Assembly (NCBI RefSeq): GCF_024746815.1 | Contig: NZ_CP080525.1 | Location: 2,232,001 to 2,296,000, forward strand | Length of the DNA stretch: 64,000 bases | Reading direction: 5' to 3' | DNA from: Mesorhizobium sp. AR07 | GTDB taxonomy: Bacteria > Pseudomonadota > Alphaproteobacteria > Rhizobiales > Rhizobiaceae | Part shown: in pieces, positions 42,895-52,024 of the stretch | Numbering within the stretch: the first letter of the stretch is position 1 | How the letters are laid out: every line of letters starts with the position of its first letter | Program-made: the position numbers and the translations under genes | Notes under the pieces: model-generated | Told to the model about the DNA's origin: nothing | What the model saw: only the letters and a program-made list of their open reading frames with translations | Database searches by the model: none

Positions 42895-43680
42895 TCAGAA
42901 CACAAATTCGACGGAGGTCAGTGGCCAGCAACCGCGGGTCCATTCAATTGGTACGCCATTGCCGTCCTCGTTAACGGAGTTGATGCGGAAGACTGGTGTT
43001 CCAGGCGTCAGCCGCAGGATTTCCGCCTCATCGGGGGATGCAAAGCCGCCACTAATGCGCGTCTCGATCCGCCGGTAGTTATCGATCCCATGCGCTTGGA
43101 AAACATCGGTGACCGACTGGCACACGTCGTATGTCTGCTCGAAGTCGGGAAAGAGGTGGGCTGGAAAGACCTTGGTATTGACGTAAACCGGCTGCTGACC
43201 GGCGGTTCTGATCCGGCATAGCCGGATAATAGCGGTATCAAGTGCGAGGCGCAGCCGTTCCGCCACGGCCGGTCCAGCCGGTTCCCGGACAATCAGCAGT
43301 GTCTGGGTGCCGATTTCCTGGCCGGGGGCTGCGAGATTGTCGAGAAATCGCCGGCCTTCGCGAACCGTGAACGTGGAGGGTAGGTTGCGCACGAAGATGC
43401 CGACGCCCTTGCGAGCGGTGAGGTGACCCTCATGCTGCAACTGCTGCAGCGCCCGGCGAAGCGTGATGCGGGTGACCGCGAGTTTCTCCGCCAGATGGGT
43501 TTCGCCGGGAAGCTGGCTACCCGGCGAAAGAAAACCGTTCTCAATCAGACCGAAGATGTGATCGTAGATCTGCTGCCAGATTGGCGTGTCGCGGCGTGGG
43601 CGGAAGACCAGTCCGTCAAATGCCAGAAGGCCATCGCCGCCGCGCTCGTATCGTGTTGGAATTTTCGGGCCCTGGTTCAT
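42895..43680 (-). CDS. GntR/HutC-family regulator (PhnF-like)
   Basis: The 261-residue protein has an N-terminal winged helix: W-Q-Q-I-Y-D-H-I, P-G-S-Q-L-P-G-E-T-H-L-A, V-T-R-I-T-L-R-R-A-L-Q-Q-L and G-V-G-I-F-V. The effector domain is of UTRA type (R-L-R-L-A, F-P-A-H-L-F-P-D-F, and a C-terminal D-G-N-G-V-P-I-E-W-T-R-G). PhnF-like members repress phosphonate uptake and use. The start codon overlaps the PhnM-like gene's stop by 4 bp, so regulator and enzyme are cotranscribed. Two operator-like sites upstream of the PhnM-like gene resemble the published PhnF consensus. Confidence 0.85.
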   Translation of the reverse strand: MNQGPKIPTRYERGGDGLLAFDGLVFRPRRDTPIWQQIYDHIFGLIENGFLSPGSQLPGETHLAEKLAVTRITLRRALQQLQHEGHLTARKGVGIFVRNLPSTFTVREGRRFLDNLAAPGQEIGTQTLLIVREPAGPAVAERLRLALDTAIIRLCRIRTAGQQPVYVNTKVFPAHLFPDFEQTYDVCQSVTDVFQAHGIDNYRRIETRISGGFASPDEAEILRLTPGTPVFRINSVNEDGNGVPIEWTRGCWPLTSVEFVF

Positions 43681-44849
43681 TCAGCGGCGATCGGCGTGCC
43701 GACAGGCAGTCTACGCTGGAGAAGTCCGGAGGAATAGACAATCCTTCCATGAACCATGGTGGCCACCACATGCGGATGTGCCGGATCTTGGGCATCGACG
43801 AGAACCAGATCCGCCCGGCGGCCGGCAACAAGCGATCCGCGATCTTCGAGACCGGCGACCCGGGCCGGATTTGCCGAGACCAGGTCCCAGATCGAGGGGA
43901 AATCGCTCGCGCCAGGCGAAGACAGTCTGAAGGCCGCATGTAGCGGCGAAGGATAATGGTAATCGCTGGTCAGCACCGTACAGAGCCCGGCTCTGACGGC
44001 ATCGGTGGCATCGAGCGCACCATTGTGGCTGCCGCCACGTACGACGTTGGGTGCGCCGAGGATCACATCCTCACCCATTTGCCGTGCGGCCTTCGCTGTT
44101 TCGAGTGTCAGCGGAAATTCAGAGGCCTTTGCGCCGAGCGCGCGGAAATGGGTACGCTCCGCGGGCGACGCTTCGTCATGGGCGAGAAGCACATTGCCGT
44201 TGGCCCGCGCGGTCGCGGCCAGCGTCTCGATCGCGATCGCCACGTCGTCCCGGCGGGACCAAACCCGATCGAGCAACGTCATATATTCCTCCCGGCTCAA
44301 ACTGGACCGTTCCGCCATCTGGCCAATCTTACGCGCGCTCGCGCCCTTCAATACCGAGCCGGTCGTATGATCATTGAGAGCGATGATCGGTCGCGGGACG
44401 AGCGAGAGCCACTTGATGACCTGCGCCATTTGATCAAGCGCGAAGGTCTCCCAGCGCAGATGCAGACGCGTATCGCAGGCAAGCGTGTCGCGAATATTGC
44501 ACAGCACGCCGATCAGTCGTTCGGCGGCCTCGAGTGAGCGAAGTCCGGGCTCCCATGATACCGTGACACCATAAAAGGCCGTGGTTACGCCATTGGCGAC
44601 AAGCTGGCGGTCGGTATCTTTTAGCGCCAGCGCGGTGTCGAAGCGAACGCCTGGCCGCGGCATGATTTGTCGCTCGAAGCCGTCGCCGTGGATATCGACG
44701 ATTCCTGGAAGCACGAATAGGCCATCGGCATCGATCACGGGGGCGTGGTCGGCTCGGACCTCTGTCAGAATCCCGCCCGTGACGCTCAGGTTTCCTGTTG
44801 CAAGTCTCCGATCGGTAAGGACGCGGCCACCTTGGATCTGCCAGTTCAT
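43677..44849 (-). CDS. phnM: PhnM-like amidohydrolase (ribose-1-methylphosphonate-5-triphosphate diphosphatase family)
   Basis: The start ATG 44849 (M-N-W-Q-I-Q-G-G-R) gives 390 residues. The frame is open back to 44891. The family mark D-I-H-G-D-G-F-E-R-Q-I-M-P-R-P-G-V-R-F is present near residues 50-68, and later L-N-D-H-T-T-G, L-A-H-D-E-A-S and S-D-Y-H-Y-P-S-P supply the other metal ligands. In the C-P lyase pathway, PhnM removes pyrophosphate from the ribosyl methylphosphonate triphosphate. No other C-P lyase genes (phnG-L) are visible here, so the enzyme may act with genes elsewhere or have a related role. Confidence 0.88.
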   Translation of the reverse strand: MNWQIQGGRVLTDRRLATGNLSVTGGILTEVRADHAPVIDADGLFVLPGIVDIHGDGFERQIMPRPGVRFDTALALKDTDRQLVANGVTTAFYGVTVSWEPGLRSLEAAERLIGVLCNIRDTLACDTRLHLRWETFALDQMAQVIKWLSLVPRPIIALNDHTTGSVLKGASARKIGQMAERSSLSREEYMTLLDRVWSRRDDVAIAIETLAATARANGNVLLAHDEASPAERTHFRALGAKASEFPLTLETAKAARQMGEDVILGAPNVVRGGSHNGALDATDAVRAGLCTVLTSDYHYPSPLHAAFRLSSPGASDFPSIWDLVSANPARVAGLEDRGSLVAGRRADLVLVDAQDPAHPHVVATMVHGRIVYSSGLLQRRLPVGTPIAAE

Positions 44850-45247
44850 TGTATTCCTCAAAAAGTAGAGGCTGCCGGGAGGTGCGGGCAAAGTGTCACG
44901 AACACGTCATCTGCTGTGTATACGGGTAAGCCGGTAACAGCTTCCTGTCTATACAGCAAAAGAAAATGATGATCCGCACCGTCGCACGACCAGATCGCCG
45001 AATGGCTCCGGGTGCCGCGCGACAAAGCCGACCACCTAGCCATGCATGGCGGCACGATGGTGCTGATCGAGGCGACGATCATTGGACTCGCAAGTCGGCG
45101 CCGCGAGGCGGCGGTCGATAATCTCGATCGATTGAGCGCCCTGCGCGGCGCCTCGACAAATTGTGGACAAAACGGGGAACCCGAAGACGTAAATCTCAGA
45201 GTAAACCAAATACACAGCTACCGCCTCAAGATATGGAAAGTTAAACC
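44850..45247. other. Divergent control region between phnM-like and phosphonate ABC genes
   Basis: This 398-bp gap holds the promoters of the two divergent units. The operator-like pair at 44914-44956 is close to the phnM-like gene. A plus-strand frame over 45012-45251 is unsupported. The last 100 bp before the ABC gene are AT-richer, as a promoter would be. Confidence 0.5.
44914..44956. promoter_or_regulatory. Two matching operator-like sites (CTGTxTATACxG)
   Basis: CTGTGTATACGG (44914-44925) and CTGTCTATACAG (44945-44956) are two copies of one near-palindromic 12-bp motif with starts 31 bp apart, which is close to three helical turns. The core GTCTATAC resembles the PhnF operator type (TGGTATAGACCA on the other strand). 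They are the likely binding sites of the PhnF-like regulator. Confidence 0.65.
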
Positions 45248-46252
45248 ATGAGATCTCGTGCAAGTATCGGAATTACATTGGGTATTACTACAATGCTACT
45301 GACCTCACCGGTCATGGCCGCTGATCTGATCATGTATGATGCGCTCGATTTCGCCGCGACGGCGGCGAAGGCCTTTACCGCGAAGACTGGCGTCACCGTT
45401 GATGTCGTGGAGCCAGGCGGCACCGGCGAGACGCTGGGGAAAATCGCAGCCGAAGGCGACAATCCGCAGTTCGACATCGTGTGGGTGGACGGCTCCGCCG
45501 TCATGGAACGCATGATGGAGAACCACGTGCTACAGCCGGTCCCGGCCGCGCTTTTTGACTCGATCAAGTTCAACGATCTTGGCAAGTCGCTCATTCCGGC
45601 CAGTCGTGCCTTCGTGCCGACCGGCGCCAGCACGACGGCGATCGAAGTCAACACCAAGAAGGTCCCGGCCGACCAGCTACCGAAGTCGTGGGCCGATCTC
45701 GAAAAGTTCGCTGGCAGTGTCGCCTCGAAGGACCCCAATATGTCGGGGCCTATGTATCAGTGGCTCGCCGGCGTGTTCCAGACCGAGGGCGTCGATGCCG
45801 GCAAGGCTATGCTGGCCAAGATCCTCACCAACAAGGCTCTAGCTGGCTTTCCGAGCGGCGGCCCGGTCGACAAGTCGGTTCTCACCGGCGACGCCAAGGT
45901 TGGCATCAATCAGGACAGCTCGATTTTCGCGAAGATAGCGAGCGGCGAACCGGTCATCGCCATCTACCCGACCGAAGGTTCTGTCGCGCTGCCTGCCAGC
46001 ATCGGCATCGGTGCCAAGACCAAGCACAGGGACGCGATCAAAAAGTTCGTCGCCTTCATGACCAGCCCAGAAGGTCAGGCTGCCATGATGAATGGCGACG
46101 ACACCGACTTCTTCTTTATCCCGATCATCCAGGGCGTCAGTGCCAAGCCGGGCAGGAAGATCGACATCCCGTTCGTCGTCCTCGACGACAAGCTCGCCTC
46201 GTCTCACGAGACCGAATGGAAGACCTGGTACAAGGACACCTTCGTCCAGTGA
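45248..46252 (+). CDS. ABC transporter substrate-binding protein, 2-aminoethylphosphonate/iron type
   Basis: The 334-residue protein has a Sec signal (I-G-I-T-L-G-I-T-T-M-L-L-T-S-P-V-M-A-A). Its two-lobe periplasmic binding protein resembles FbpA- and AepX/PhnS-like proteins: D-L-I-M-Y-D-A, F-D-I-V-W-V-D-G-S, K-S-W-A-D-L and Q-D-S-S-I-F. Given the PhnF-like and PhnM-like neighbours, a phosphonate ligand is more likely than iron. It is the first gene of a plus-strand importer operon, with the permease starting 17 bp later. GGAAAG lies 7 bases before the start. Confidence 0.85.
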   Translation: MRSRASIGITLGITTMLLTSPVMAADLIMYDALDFAATAAKAFTAKTGVTVDVVEPGGTGETLGKIAAEGDNPQFDIVWVDGSAVMERMMENHVLQPVPAALFDSIKFNDLGKSLIPASRAFVPTGASTTAIEVNTKKVPADQLPKSWADLEKFAGSVASKDPNMSGPMYQWLAGVFQTEGVDAGKAMLAKILTNKALAGFPSGGPVDKSVLTGDAKVGINQDSSIFAKIASGEPVIAIYPTEGSVALPASIGIGAKTKHRDAIKKFVAFMTSPEGQAAMMNGDDTDFFFIPIIQGVSAKPGRKIDIPFVVLDDKLASSHETEWKTWYKDTFVQ

Positions 46253-46268
46253 CCTTGTCAGCTTGAGC

Positions 46269-48095
46269 ATGTCACACGAACAGCAATTGGGAGCCACGGC
46301 GAGAGTCCGTGGCTCTAGCGAAAGGCAGATCGGCGCCTTCGTAAGGAGCGCGATCGCGCGCGTCGGTGTCCTTCCGCTTATCATCTACGCCGTTTTCGCC
46401 ATGTTACTTGGACTGCCATTGCTGTTGGTGCTGGTGCAGGCCGTGATGCCGGGCTTGTTCGACGTCAACGCACCTGACATGGCGCTGAGCCTCGGTCCGC
46501 TGGAAAAGGCGTTTGGATCATCGCGGGTCGGCAACGCTGTCGTCAATTCGCTGGAGCTGGCAGCAACGACCGCGCTGACCGCCACGCTGCTGGGCGGCGC
46601 CTTTGCCTTGCTGGCGCGGCGCTGCAACATTCCGGCGCGGCGGTTTATTTCGGCAGTGCCATGGCTGGTCTTTCTCACCCCCTCCTATCTAAAGGCGCTG
46701 GCTTGGGTGCTGCTGATCTCGCCCGGCGGCTATCTGGCGCAATGGGGCATTCTGTCGACCCAGTTCATCCATACATTCTTCGCCTTGCCAGGTCTCGTTT
46801 TCGTACAGACTCTCATCCTTTTTCCGCTTGCTACGTTCGTCATCGGAGCGGCACTTGCCGGACTGGGTAGCGAATACGAGGACGCCGCGCGCATGGCGGG
46901 CGTGCGGCCGCTGCGGATATGGCTTCATATCAACGGGCCGCTCTTGATGCCGGCCATCGCCCTCAGCCTGATTACAATCTTCGCCGAGGTGCTGTCGGAT
47001 TTCGGCATGGCCTCGACCATCGCGCGGGTCTCGAACTTCGGCGTCCTCACCTATGGCATCTACGCCGCCGCGAGCGACTATCCCGTCGATTTCCCCATGG
47101 CCGGCGTGCTGGCCCTGATTTTGTTGCTGCTTGTTGTCGGCGTCGTAATGGTCGACCGATTGTTGCGGCGCCGTGTCGACCCGCGACTGATCTCTGGCCG
47201 CTCAAAAAATGGGCGCATCTATGATCTCGGCCTCTGGCGTTGGCCAGCCGCGATCGCCGCATTGGCGATTTCCCTCCTCGCCCTGTTCCTCCCGGTCGCG
47301 GCGATCGCCGCGCGCGCCTTTTCCCGCACCCTCGCTGCAGGATTGACGTTTGGAAATTTTACAGCCGCGAACGTGCTGACCGCGCTTTCCTTCGGCACCG
47401 ATACCGACGGCGCGCTTCTTCGCAGCCTCGCCTATGCGGGTATTGCCGCGGTGATCACTTGCGGGGGTGCGCTGATACTCGCGGCCGAACTCGACCGGTC
47501 GAGAGGCATCTTGAGACCGCTGGTGCTCGGCCTTTCGTTGGGAGCCGTTGCCATCCCAGGCATTGTGCTGGGCTTCGGTTATATTCTGATGTGGAACCGG
47601 CTGCCGGGCTTCCAGAATTGGCCGTTTCCACACTATGGCGACGCTTCGCTGATGGTGACCGGTTATATCGCCGCCGCCCTGCCCTACTGCCTGGTCATCA
47701 TAATGGGAGCAATCGGCCAGTTGTCGCCAAGCCTCGGGGAAGCCGCCAAACTCCATGGGGTCGGCGCCACGCGACGGCTGTTGCGGATCACGCTGCCGTT
47801 GGTGCTGCTGAGCGTGGTGACGGCATTCCTGTTCACTTTCATCCGCACGATGTTCGAACTTCCGATCTCACAAATGCTGGTTCCAGTGAACGGCCCACCG
47901 GTACCGCCAATGGTGACCCATCTCTTCAGTCACGACCAGGACGGCCTTGGCTCGGCGCTGTCGCTCTTGAGCATGCTTGCGGCCGGGGGTGGCGCCGGCA
48001 TCATCTGGCTGTTTGCCAAGAGGTTTGTGCCGCGGCGTGGCGTGGCATCCGCCGTCATGCCAACACCTGCCTCCTCCAGGATAAGCTCATCATGA
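46269..48095 (+). CDS. ABC permease with two fused membrane domains (AepV/PhnUV-like)
   Basis: From ATG 46269 the protein is 608 residues. Two permease domains are fused, each with about six helices and an EAA loop. The first is around E-D-A-A-R-M-A-G-V (about residue 206). The second is around G-E-A-A-K-L-H-G-V-G-A-T-R-R-L (about residue 490). Such double permeases are typical of Fbp/AepV importers for iron or 2-aminoethylphosphonate. The stop overlaps the ATPase start (ATGA). With the ATPase gene cut off, import depends on an ATPase from another locus, if it works at all. Confidence 0.88.
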   Translation: MSHEQQLGATARVRGSSERQIGAFVRSAIARVGVLPLIIYAVFAMLLGLPLLLVLVQAVMPGLFDVNAPDMALSLGPLEKAFGSSRVGNAVVNSLELAATTALTATLLGGAFALLARRCNIPARRFISAVPWLVFLTPSYLKALAWVLLISPGGYLAQWGILSTQFIHTFFALPGLVFVQTLILFPLATFVIGAALAGLGSEYEDAARMAGVRPLRIWLHINGPLLMPAIALSLITIFAEVLSDFGMASTIARVSNFGVLTYGIYAAASDYPVDFPMAGVLALILLLLVVGVVMVDRLLRRRVDPRLISGRSKNGRIYDLGLWRWPAAIAALAISLLALFLPVAAIAARAFSRTLAAGLTFGNFTAANVLTALSFGTDTDGALLRSLAYAGIAAVITCGGALILAAELDRSRGILRPLVLGLSLGAVAIPGIVLGFGYILMWNRLPGFQNWPFPHYGDASLMVTGYIAAALPYCLVIIMGAIGQLSPSLGEAAKLHGVGATRRLLRITLPLVLLSVVTAFLFTFIRTMFELPISQMLVPVNGPPVPPMVTHLFSHDQDGLGSALSLLSMLAAGGGAGIIWLFAKRFVPRRGVASAVMPTPASSRISSS

Positions 48096-48379
48096 CCGCT
48101 TCCCTTAGATGCGCGGGCATTTCGAAGTCGCTTGGCGGTCGTCCTGTGCTCGATAATCTGAGCCTGAGCGTCAACGCAGGCGAGGTTGTTTCGCTCCTTG
48201 GGGCGAGTGGCTCAGGGAAGACCACCCTGCTGCGCGTCATTTCAGGTCTTACCGATCCTGATCAGGGGCAAATCACACTCGACGGCCGTACCATCTGGAG
48301 TCCGAACGCTGCGGTTCCTTCCGAGGAGCGACCCTCCCGTCTCCGATCCTCCGTGGCTGGGATTTTATCACGAGGCTAA
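48092..48379 (+). pseudogene. Truncated ABC ATPase of the phosphonate importer
   Basis: The first 80 residues are a normal ABC ATPase start: L-R-C-A-G-I-S-K-S-L-G-G-R-P-V-L, Walker A G-A-S-G-S-G-K-T-T and V-I-S-G-L-T-D-P-D-Q-G-Q-I. Family similarity ends after V-P-S-E-E-R near 48331, just before the Q-loop region. About 15 unrelated codons then lead to a stop 4 bp before the end of the next, convergent gene. Signature, Walker B and H-loop are lost, so it cannot act as an ATPase. The junction marks a deletion or rearrangement between the phosphonate genes and the catabolic run. Confidence 0.88.
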
Positions 48380-48383
48380 TGGG

Positions 48384-49583
48384 TCAATCTCGCCAATAGC
48401 TGTCCGGTGGCGGACCCCAGTCCGTCAGCACGCAAGAATAGACGGCCGTTTCATCGAAAGGATAGCGCGCTTCGATCTCGGGGGTGAGTGTCAGACCGAG
48501 TCCAGGCGCGGTGGGGCGGATCAGGCGGCCACCCTCAATGCGTCCCTGGTCGCCGATCATCTCGGCGCCAAGCGGAAAATACAGCATCGGATATTCGACC
48601 AGCTTTCCGCCCGCGGCGAAGGCCGCGTGATAGCTGGCCATGATCGCGGAGGCACCGCCCCACGCATGCACCACAACGTCGGTGCCCCTGGCCTTGGCCG
48701 CCTCGAACACGTCCATGACCGCCGAAATTCCGCCCATCACCGACGCGTCGGGCTGGACGAAGTCATAGACGTCGGCGTTGATGCGCTCGATCATCTCCTT
48801 GGGCGTGGTGACAATCTCGCCGCCGCAGACCGGCACATCGATACGGCCGCGCAGTTCGCGAAAAGCATCGGGCTGGTCAGGGCCAAGCGCTTCCTCGACA
48901 AACACCATGCGCCGGTCGGTGATGGCGTGGACGGCCGCTACGAAGGCCACCACATCGTCTACCGCCTGCGGCGGATCGGCAAGGTTTTGGCACATATCGA
49001 CGCCAACCTTGATGCCGCGTCGCCCGGCCTCTTCCAGCACCCAGGCCGTGCGCAGGATATCGCGCTTGACCGAACGGATCTTGTAGATCTCGATACCGAG
49101 CGAACCCAGCATATCCAACTCACGCAGGAACTGCTCCTTGGCATCGCAACAGCCGCCCGAGCCGTAGATCTGGATCGATTGGGCCTGCGCCCCACCGAGA
49201 AGCGTATAGACGGGCACACCGAGGCTCTTGGCCTTGGCATCCTGTAACGCAATCTCGAAGGCCGCGATGACGTGGCGCGCGGCCCCTTGAAGCGACCAGT
49301 AATCGCAAAGGCTGCGAAGATCCTTGACCCGTCGATCGATGTCGAAGCCATCGCGGCCGATCACCTGCGGACGGCAAAGGTCGACGATCGCCTGGAACAC
49401 CAGCGGTGCGAAGACGGCGAGGTAGCCTTCGCCCAGTCCGGTCACGCCATTGTCCAGCGTGACCTCCACCATGCCGATGGTGCGTTTGGGCCCATTGGGG
49501 AAGCATTCCTTGATTTCCGGATCGTCCGCATCGGCGTAGGCCGACGACAACAGGACGCAGCGGATATTGGTGATCTTGGCCAT
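48384..49583 (-). CDS. Mandelate racemase/muconate lactonizing enzyme family protein (sugar-acid dehydratase-like)
   Basis: The 399-residue protein has the enolase-superfamily layout. An N-terminal capping domain comes first. The barrel then holds a Lys pair region (I-Y-K-I-R-S-V-K-R-D), metal ligands D in K-V-G-V-D-M, E in F-V-E-E-A and E in C-G-G-E-I, and a D/H dyad (Q-P-D-A-S and V-V-H-A-W-G-G), as in the mandelate racemase subgroup. Members remove water from or racemise acid sugars. It is last in the 14-gene minus-strand run and abuts the 2-hydroxyacid dehydrogenase gene. It may make a 2-keto-3-deoxy acid for the DHDPS-family lyase (inference). Confidence 0.88.
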   Translation of the reverse strand: MAKITNIRCVLLSSAYADADDPEIKECFPNGPKRTIGMVEVTLDNGVTGLGEGYLAVFAPLVFQAIVDLCRPQVIGRDGFDIDRRVKDLRSLCDYWSLQGAARHVIAAFEIALQDAKAKSLGVPVYTLLGGAQAQSIQIYGSGGCCDAKEQFLRELDMLGSLGIEIYKIRSVKRDILRTAWVLEEAGRRGIKVGVDMCQNLADPPQAVDDVVAFVAAVHAITDRRMVFVEEALGPDQPDAFRELRGRIDVPVCGGEIVTTPKEMIERINADVYDFVQPDASVMGGISAVMDVFEAAKARGTDVVVHAWGGASAIMASYHAAFAAGGKLVEYPMLYFPLGAEMIGDQGRIEGGRLIRPTAPGLGLTLTPEIEARYPFDETAVYSCVLTDWGPPPDSYWRD

Positions 49584-50492
49584 TAGTATCCTCGTGAAAA
49601 ATCGACGATGCCCTCGAGCGGCGTGCCGGCGCGAAAACGAGCCAGGTTGGCCAGGAAGACATCGATCTTGCGATCGAGCTCATCCGTCGTGCCGCCGCCG
49701 GAATGCTGCGTCAGGATGATATTCGGGCAGGCCCAAAACCTGTGCCCGGCAGGCAAGGGCTCATCGCGGGTCACGTCGATCACTGCGCCACCGAGCCGGC
49801 CTTGCTCAAGGGCGTCGGCAAGCGCGCCCTCGTCCAGGATCGAGCCCCGTCCGAAATTGCCAGAAGAGCGCTCCTGGAGGCAGTTTGGCCAGTCGTGCAG
49901 CATCGAAAAGACCCGACGTGGCGGCGGTGGCGGGTGCGGTGCACACGACCAGGTCGGCCTCGGCAAGCGCCTTGTCGAGCCCTGCGATACCGTCGCGCGC
50001 GATCGGCGTGATCGCGCAGCCGAATGGCGCCAGCAGTTCAGCCAGCCGCCGGTTGATCGCGCCATAGCCGAACAGGACGACGCGGGCGCCGCGCAGCACG
50101 CGCAGGTGTGCGCGCAAGGGATCGCCAAGCCACTGCTTGCCCGTCTGGAGAAGCACCAGGCGGTCGATGCCCCGATAGAGCGCTAGAATGCCGGCAAGCG
50201 CCGATTCCGCGACCGGATCGGCAAAGAAGCCGGCAAGGTTGGTCACCAGCGTCTCACCGTGGCCGCGTTTCCAGTCGAGGCCGGCATATTCTCCGAACCC
50301 CACCGATTCCAATTGCAGCCAGCGCAGATTCAGGTTTGCCGCTACCTTGTCAGGCTCGGGGTTGCCGAAAACGATAGCGCTATGGCAGTCGGCTTCGGCG
50401 GCCACCAATCTGACCGGAAGGTCACCCGCACCGAGCCGGAGCCGCGCCACCTGCTCGTGGGAAAATTCGCCGCAAACGCCGATTTCCGTCAT
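49583..50492 (-). pseudogene. D-2-hydroxyacid dehydrogenase, frameshifted
   Basis: The first 208 codons (from ATG 50492) hold the NAD-binding fold with V-V-L-F-G-Y-G-A-I-N and reach L-P-P-G-A-L-F-W. One extra base at about 49859 then breaks the frame. Skipping it yields N-F-G-R-G-S-I-L-D-E-G-A-L-A-D-A-L and the rest of the enzyme, including D-V-T-R-D-E-P-L-P (catalytic Glu) and L-T-Q-H-S-G-G-G (catalytic His). The restored protein is about 302 residues, normal for GhrA-like or phosphoglycerate-dehydrogenase-like enzymes. The start overlaps the aldehyde dehydrogenase stop. It would reduce or oxidise a 2-keto/2-hydroxy acid in the pathway. Confidence 0.83.
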
Positions 50493-51994
50493 CAGGACAC
50501 CGCGGGCTGCGCGGTGCTGATCCAGATCGTCTTGGTCTGCAGATACTGGTCCATGGCCTCGGTGCCGTTGTCGCGGGCAAGCGAGCCGGAGCGCTTGTAA
50601 CCGCCGAAAGGTGTCTTGACGTCGCCTTCTGAAAAGCCATTGACCGAGACAGTGCCGCAGGGTAGCCGCCGCGCCATGTGGATGGCGCGGTCGATATCCT
50701 TGGTAAACACGGTCGCGTGCAAGCCGTAGTCGGTGTCGCGTGCGATCCGCAGCGCCATCTCCATCCCAGCGACCGGCAGGATGCCGAGGACAGGACCAAA
50801 GATCTCTTCCCGGGCGATGCTCATCGTGGGCGTCATATCGGCAAAGACAGCAGGCTCGATGAAGTAGCCTGGCCCCGTCGAGCCGCCGCCGGTCAGCAAG
50901 CGGGCACCTTCGGCCGATCCGCGCTCGATGTAGCCCATCACGCGGGTCTGGTGTTCGGCGGTGACCATGGCGCCAATATTGGTCGCCGGATCGAGTGGGT
51001 CGCCGACACGGAATGCCTTGGCGCGGACGGTGACGCGATGGGCGAACTCTTCGGCCAGACTGCGGTCGACAAGCTGCCGCATGTTCGCGGAACAGTTCTG
51101 GCCGCCATTCCAGAAGGCGGACATCGCGGCATGCTCGATCAGATCGTCAGTCAGATCGGCATCATCCAGGACGATGAACGGGCTTTTGCCGCCCATCTCC
51201 AGGCCAATCACCTTGAGATTGCTCTCGCCGGCGTAGCGCAGGAAATAACCGCCGACCTCGGTCGACCCGGTAAAGGAGACGATATCGATATCGGGATGGC
51301 GGCCGATCGCCTGGCCCGTGGTCTCGCCGAGGCCCGGCAACACGTTGAGCACGCCGTCTGGAATGCCGGCTTCCTGCGCGAGCTCGGCAAGGCGCAGGAC
51401 AGACAGCGGTGTCTGCTCGGCGGGCTTCACCAGAACGGAGCAGCCGGCAGCGAGCGCGGGCGCCATCTTCCAGGCCGCCATCAGCAGCGGGAAATTCCAT
51501 GGCAGCACGAGACCGACGACGCCGGCCGGCTCCTTGACGATGAGGGCGAGTGCATTCTCGCCGGTGGGTGCGACCTTGCCGAAAGACTTGTCGGCGAGTT
51601 CGCCGTACCACTGGAAGAAGTTCGGAACCTCTCGCCCGATCTCGTTTGCGCAGTCGGTGATGGTCTTGCCGCTATCGACGCTTTCGAGAACGATGAGTTC
51701 GTCGGCATTGGCGCGTACGAGTTCGGCGAGCCGCAACAGCGCTTCCTTGCGAAACTCAGGAGCTGCGCGCGACCAGGCACCGTCGTCGAAGGATCTGCGG
51801 GCAGCCTTGACGGCGCGATCGACATCGCTGCCGCCGCAGTGCGATACAGCGGTGATAACCTGGCTGGTCGCCGGGTTGATGGTGTCGAAAGTCGCGCCGT
51901 CCGCGGCCGCGGCGAATTTGCCGTCAATGAAGGCGAGGCCTTTCGGGGCCAGCTTAGAAGCGAGTGCGTGGGCGCTTTCTTTGGTCAAGGTCAC
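50492..51994 (-). CDS. Aldehyde dehydrogenase (NAD-dependent, PuuC/BetB-like)
   Basis: The 500-residue protein has all ALDH marks: L-P-W-N-F-P-L-L near residue 160, K-P-A-E-Q-T-P-L-S, F-T-G-S-T-E-V-G, the catalytic Glu in L-E-M-G-G-K-S-P, and the catalytic Cys in G-G-Q-N-C-S-A. It oxidises an aldehyde to the acid in the cytoplasm. The substrate cannot be told from sequence. In sugar-acid pathways such enzymes oxidise 2-ketoglutarate semialdehyde or glyceraldehyde-type products, which fits the neighbours. The gene is 30 bp from the permease gene upstream. Confidence 0.93.
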   Translation of the reverse strand: MTLTKESAHALASKLAPKGLAFIDGKFAAAADGATFDTINPATSQVITAVSHCGGSDVDRAVKAARRSFDDGAWSRAAPEFRKEALLRLAELVRANADELIVLESVDSGKTITDCANEIGREVPNFFQWYGELADKSFGKVAPTGENALALIVKEPAGVVGLVLPWNFPLLMAAWKMAPALAAGCSVLVKPAEQTPLSVLRLAELAQEAGIPDGVLNVLPGLGETTGQAIGRHPDIDIVSFTGSTEVGGYFLRYAGESNLKVIGLEMGGKSPFIVLDDADLTDDLIEHAAMSAFWNGGQNCSANMRQLVDRSLAEEFAHRVTVRAKAFRVGDPLDPATNIGAMVTAEHQTRVMGYIERGSAEGARLLTGGGSTGPGYFIEPAVFADMTPTMSIAREEIFGPVLGILPVAGMEMALRIARDTDYGLHATVFTKDIDRAIHMARRLPCGTVSVNGFSEGDVKTPFGGYKRSGSLARDNGTEAMDQYLQTKTIWISTAQPAVS

Positions 51995-52024
51995 GTCTTT
52001 GTCTCCGTCGGATGCGTTGAGAGG

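Noticed and set aside
42643..43221. 192-codon plus-strand ORF
   Set aside because: It begins without a credible start and runs antisense through most of the well-supported GntR gene.
45012..45251. 79-codon plus-strand ORF before the phosphonate binding protein
   Set aside because: There is no recognisable family, and it overlaps the promoter region. Composition alone does not support it.
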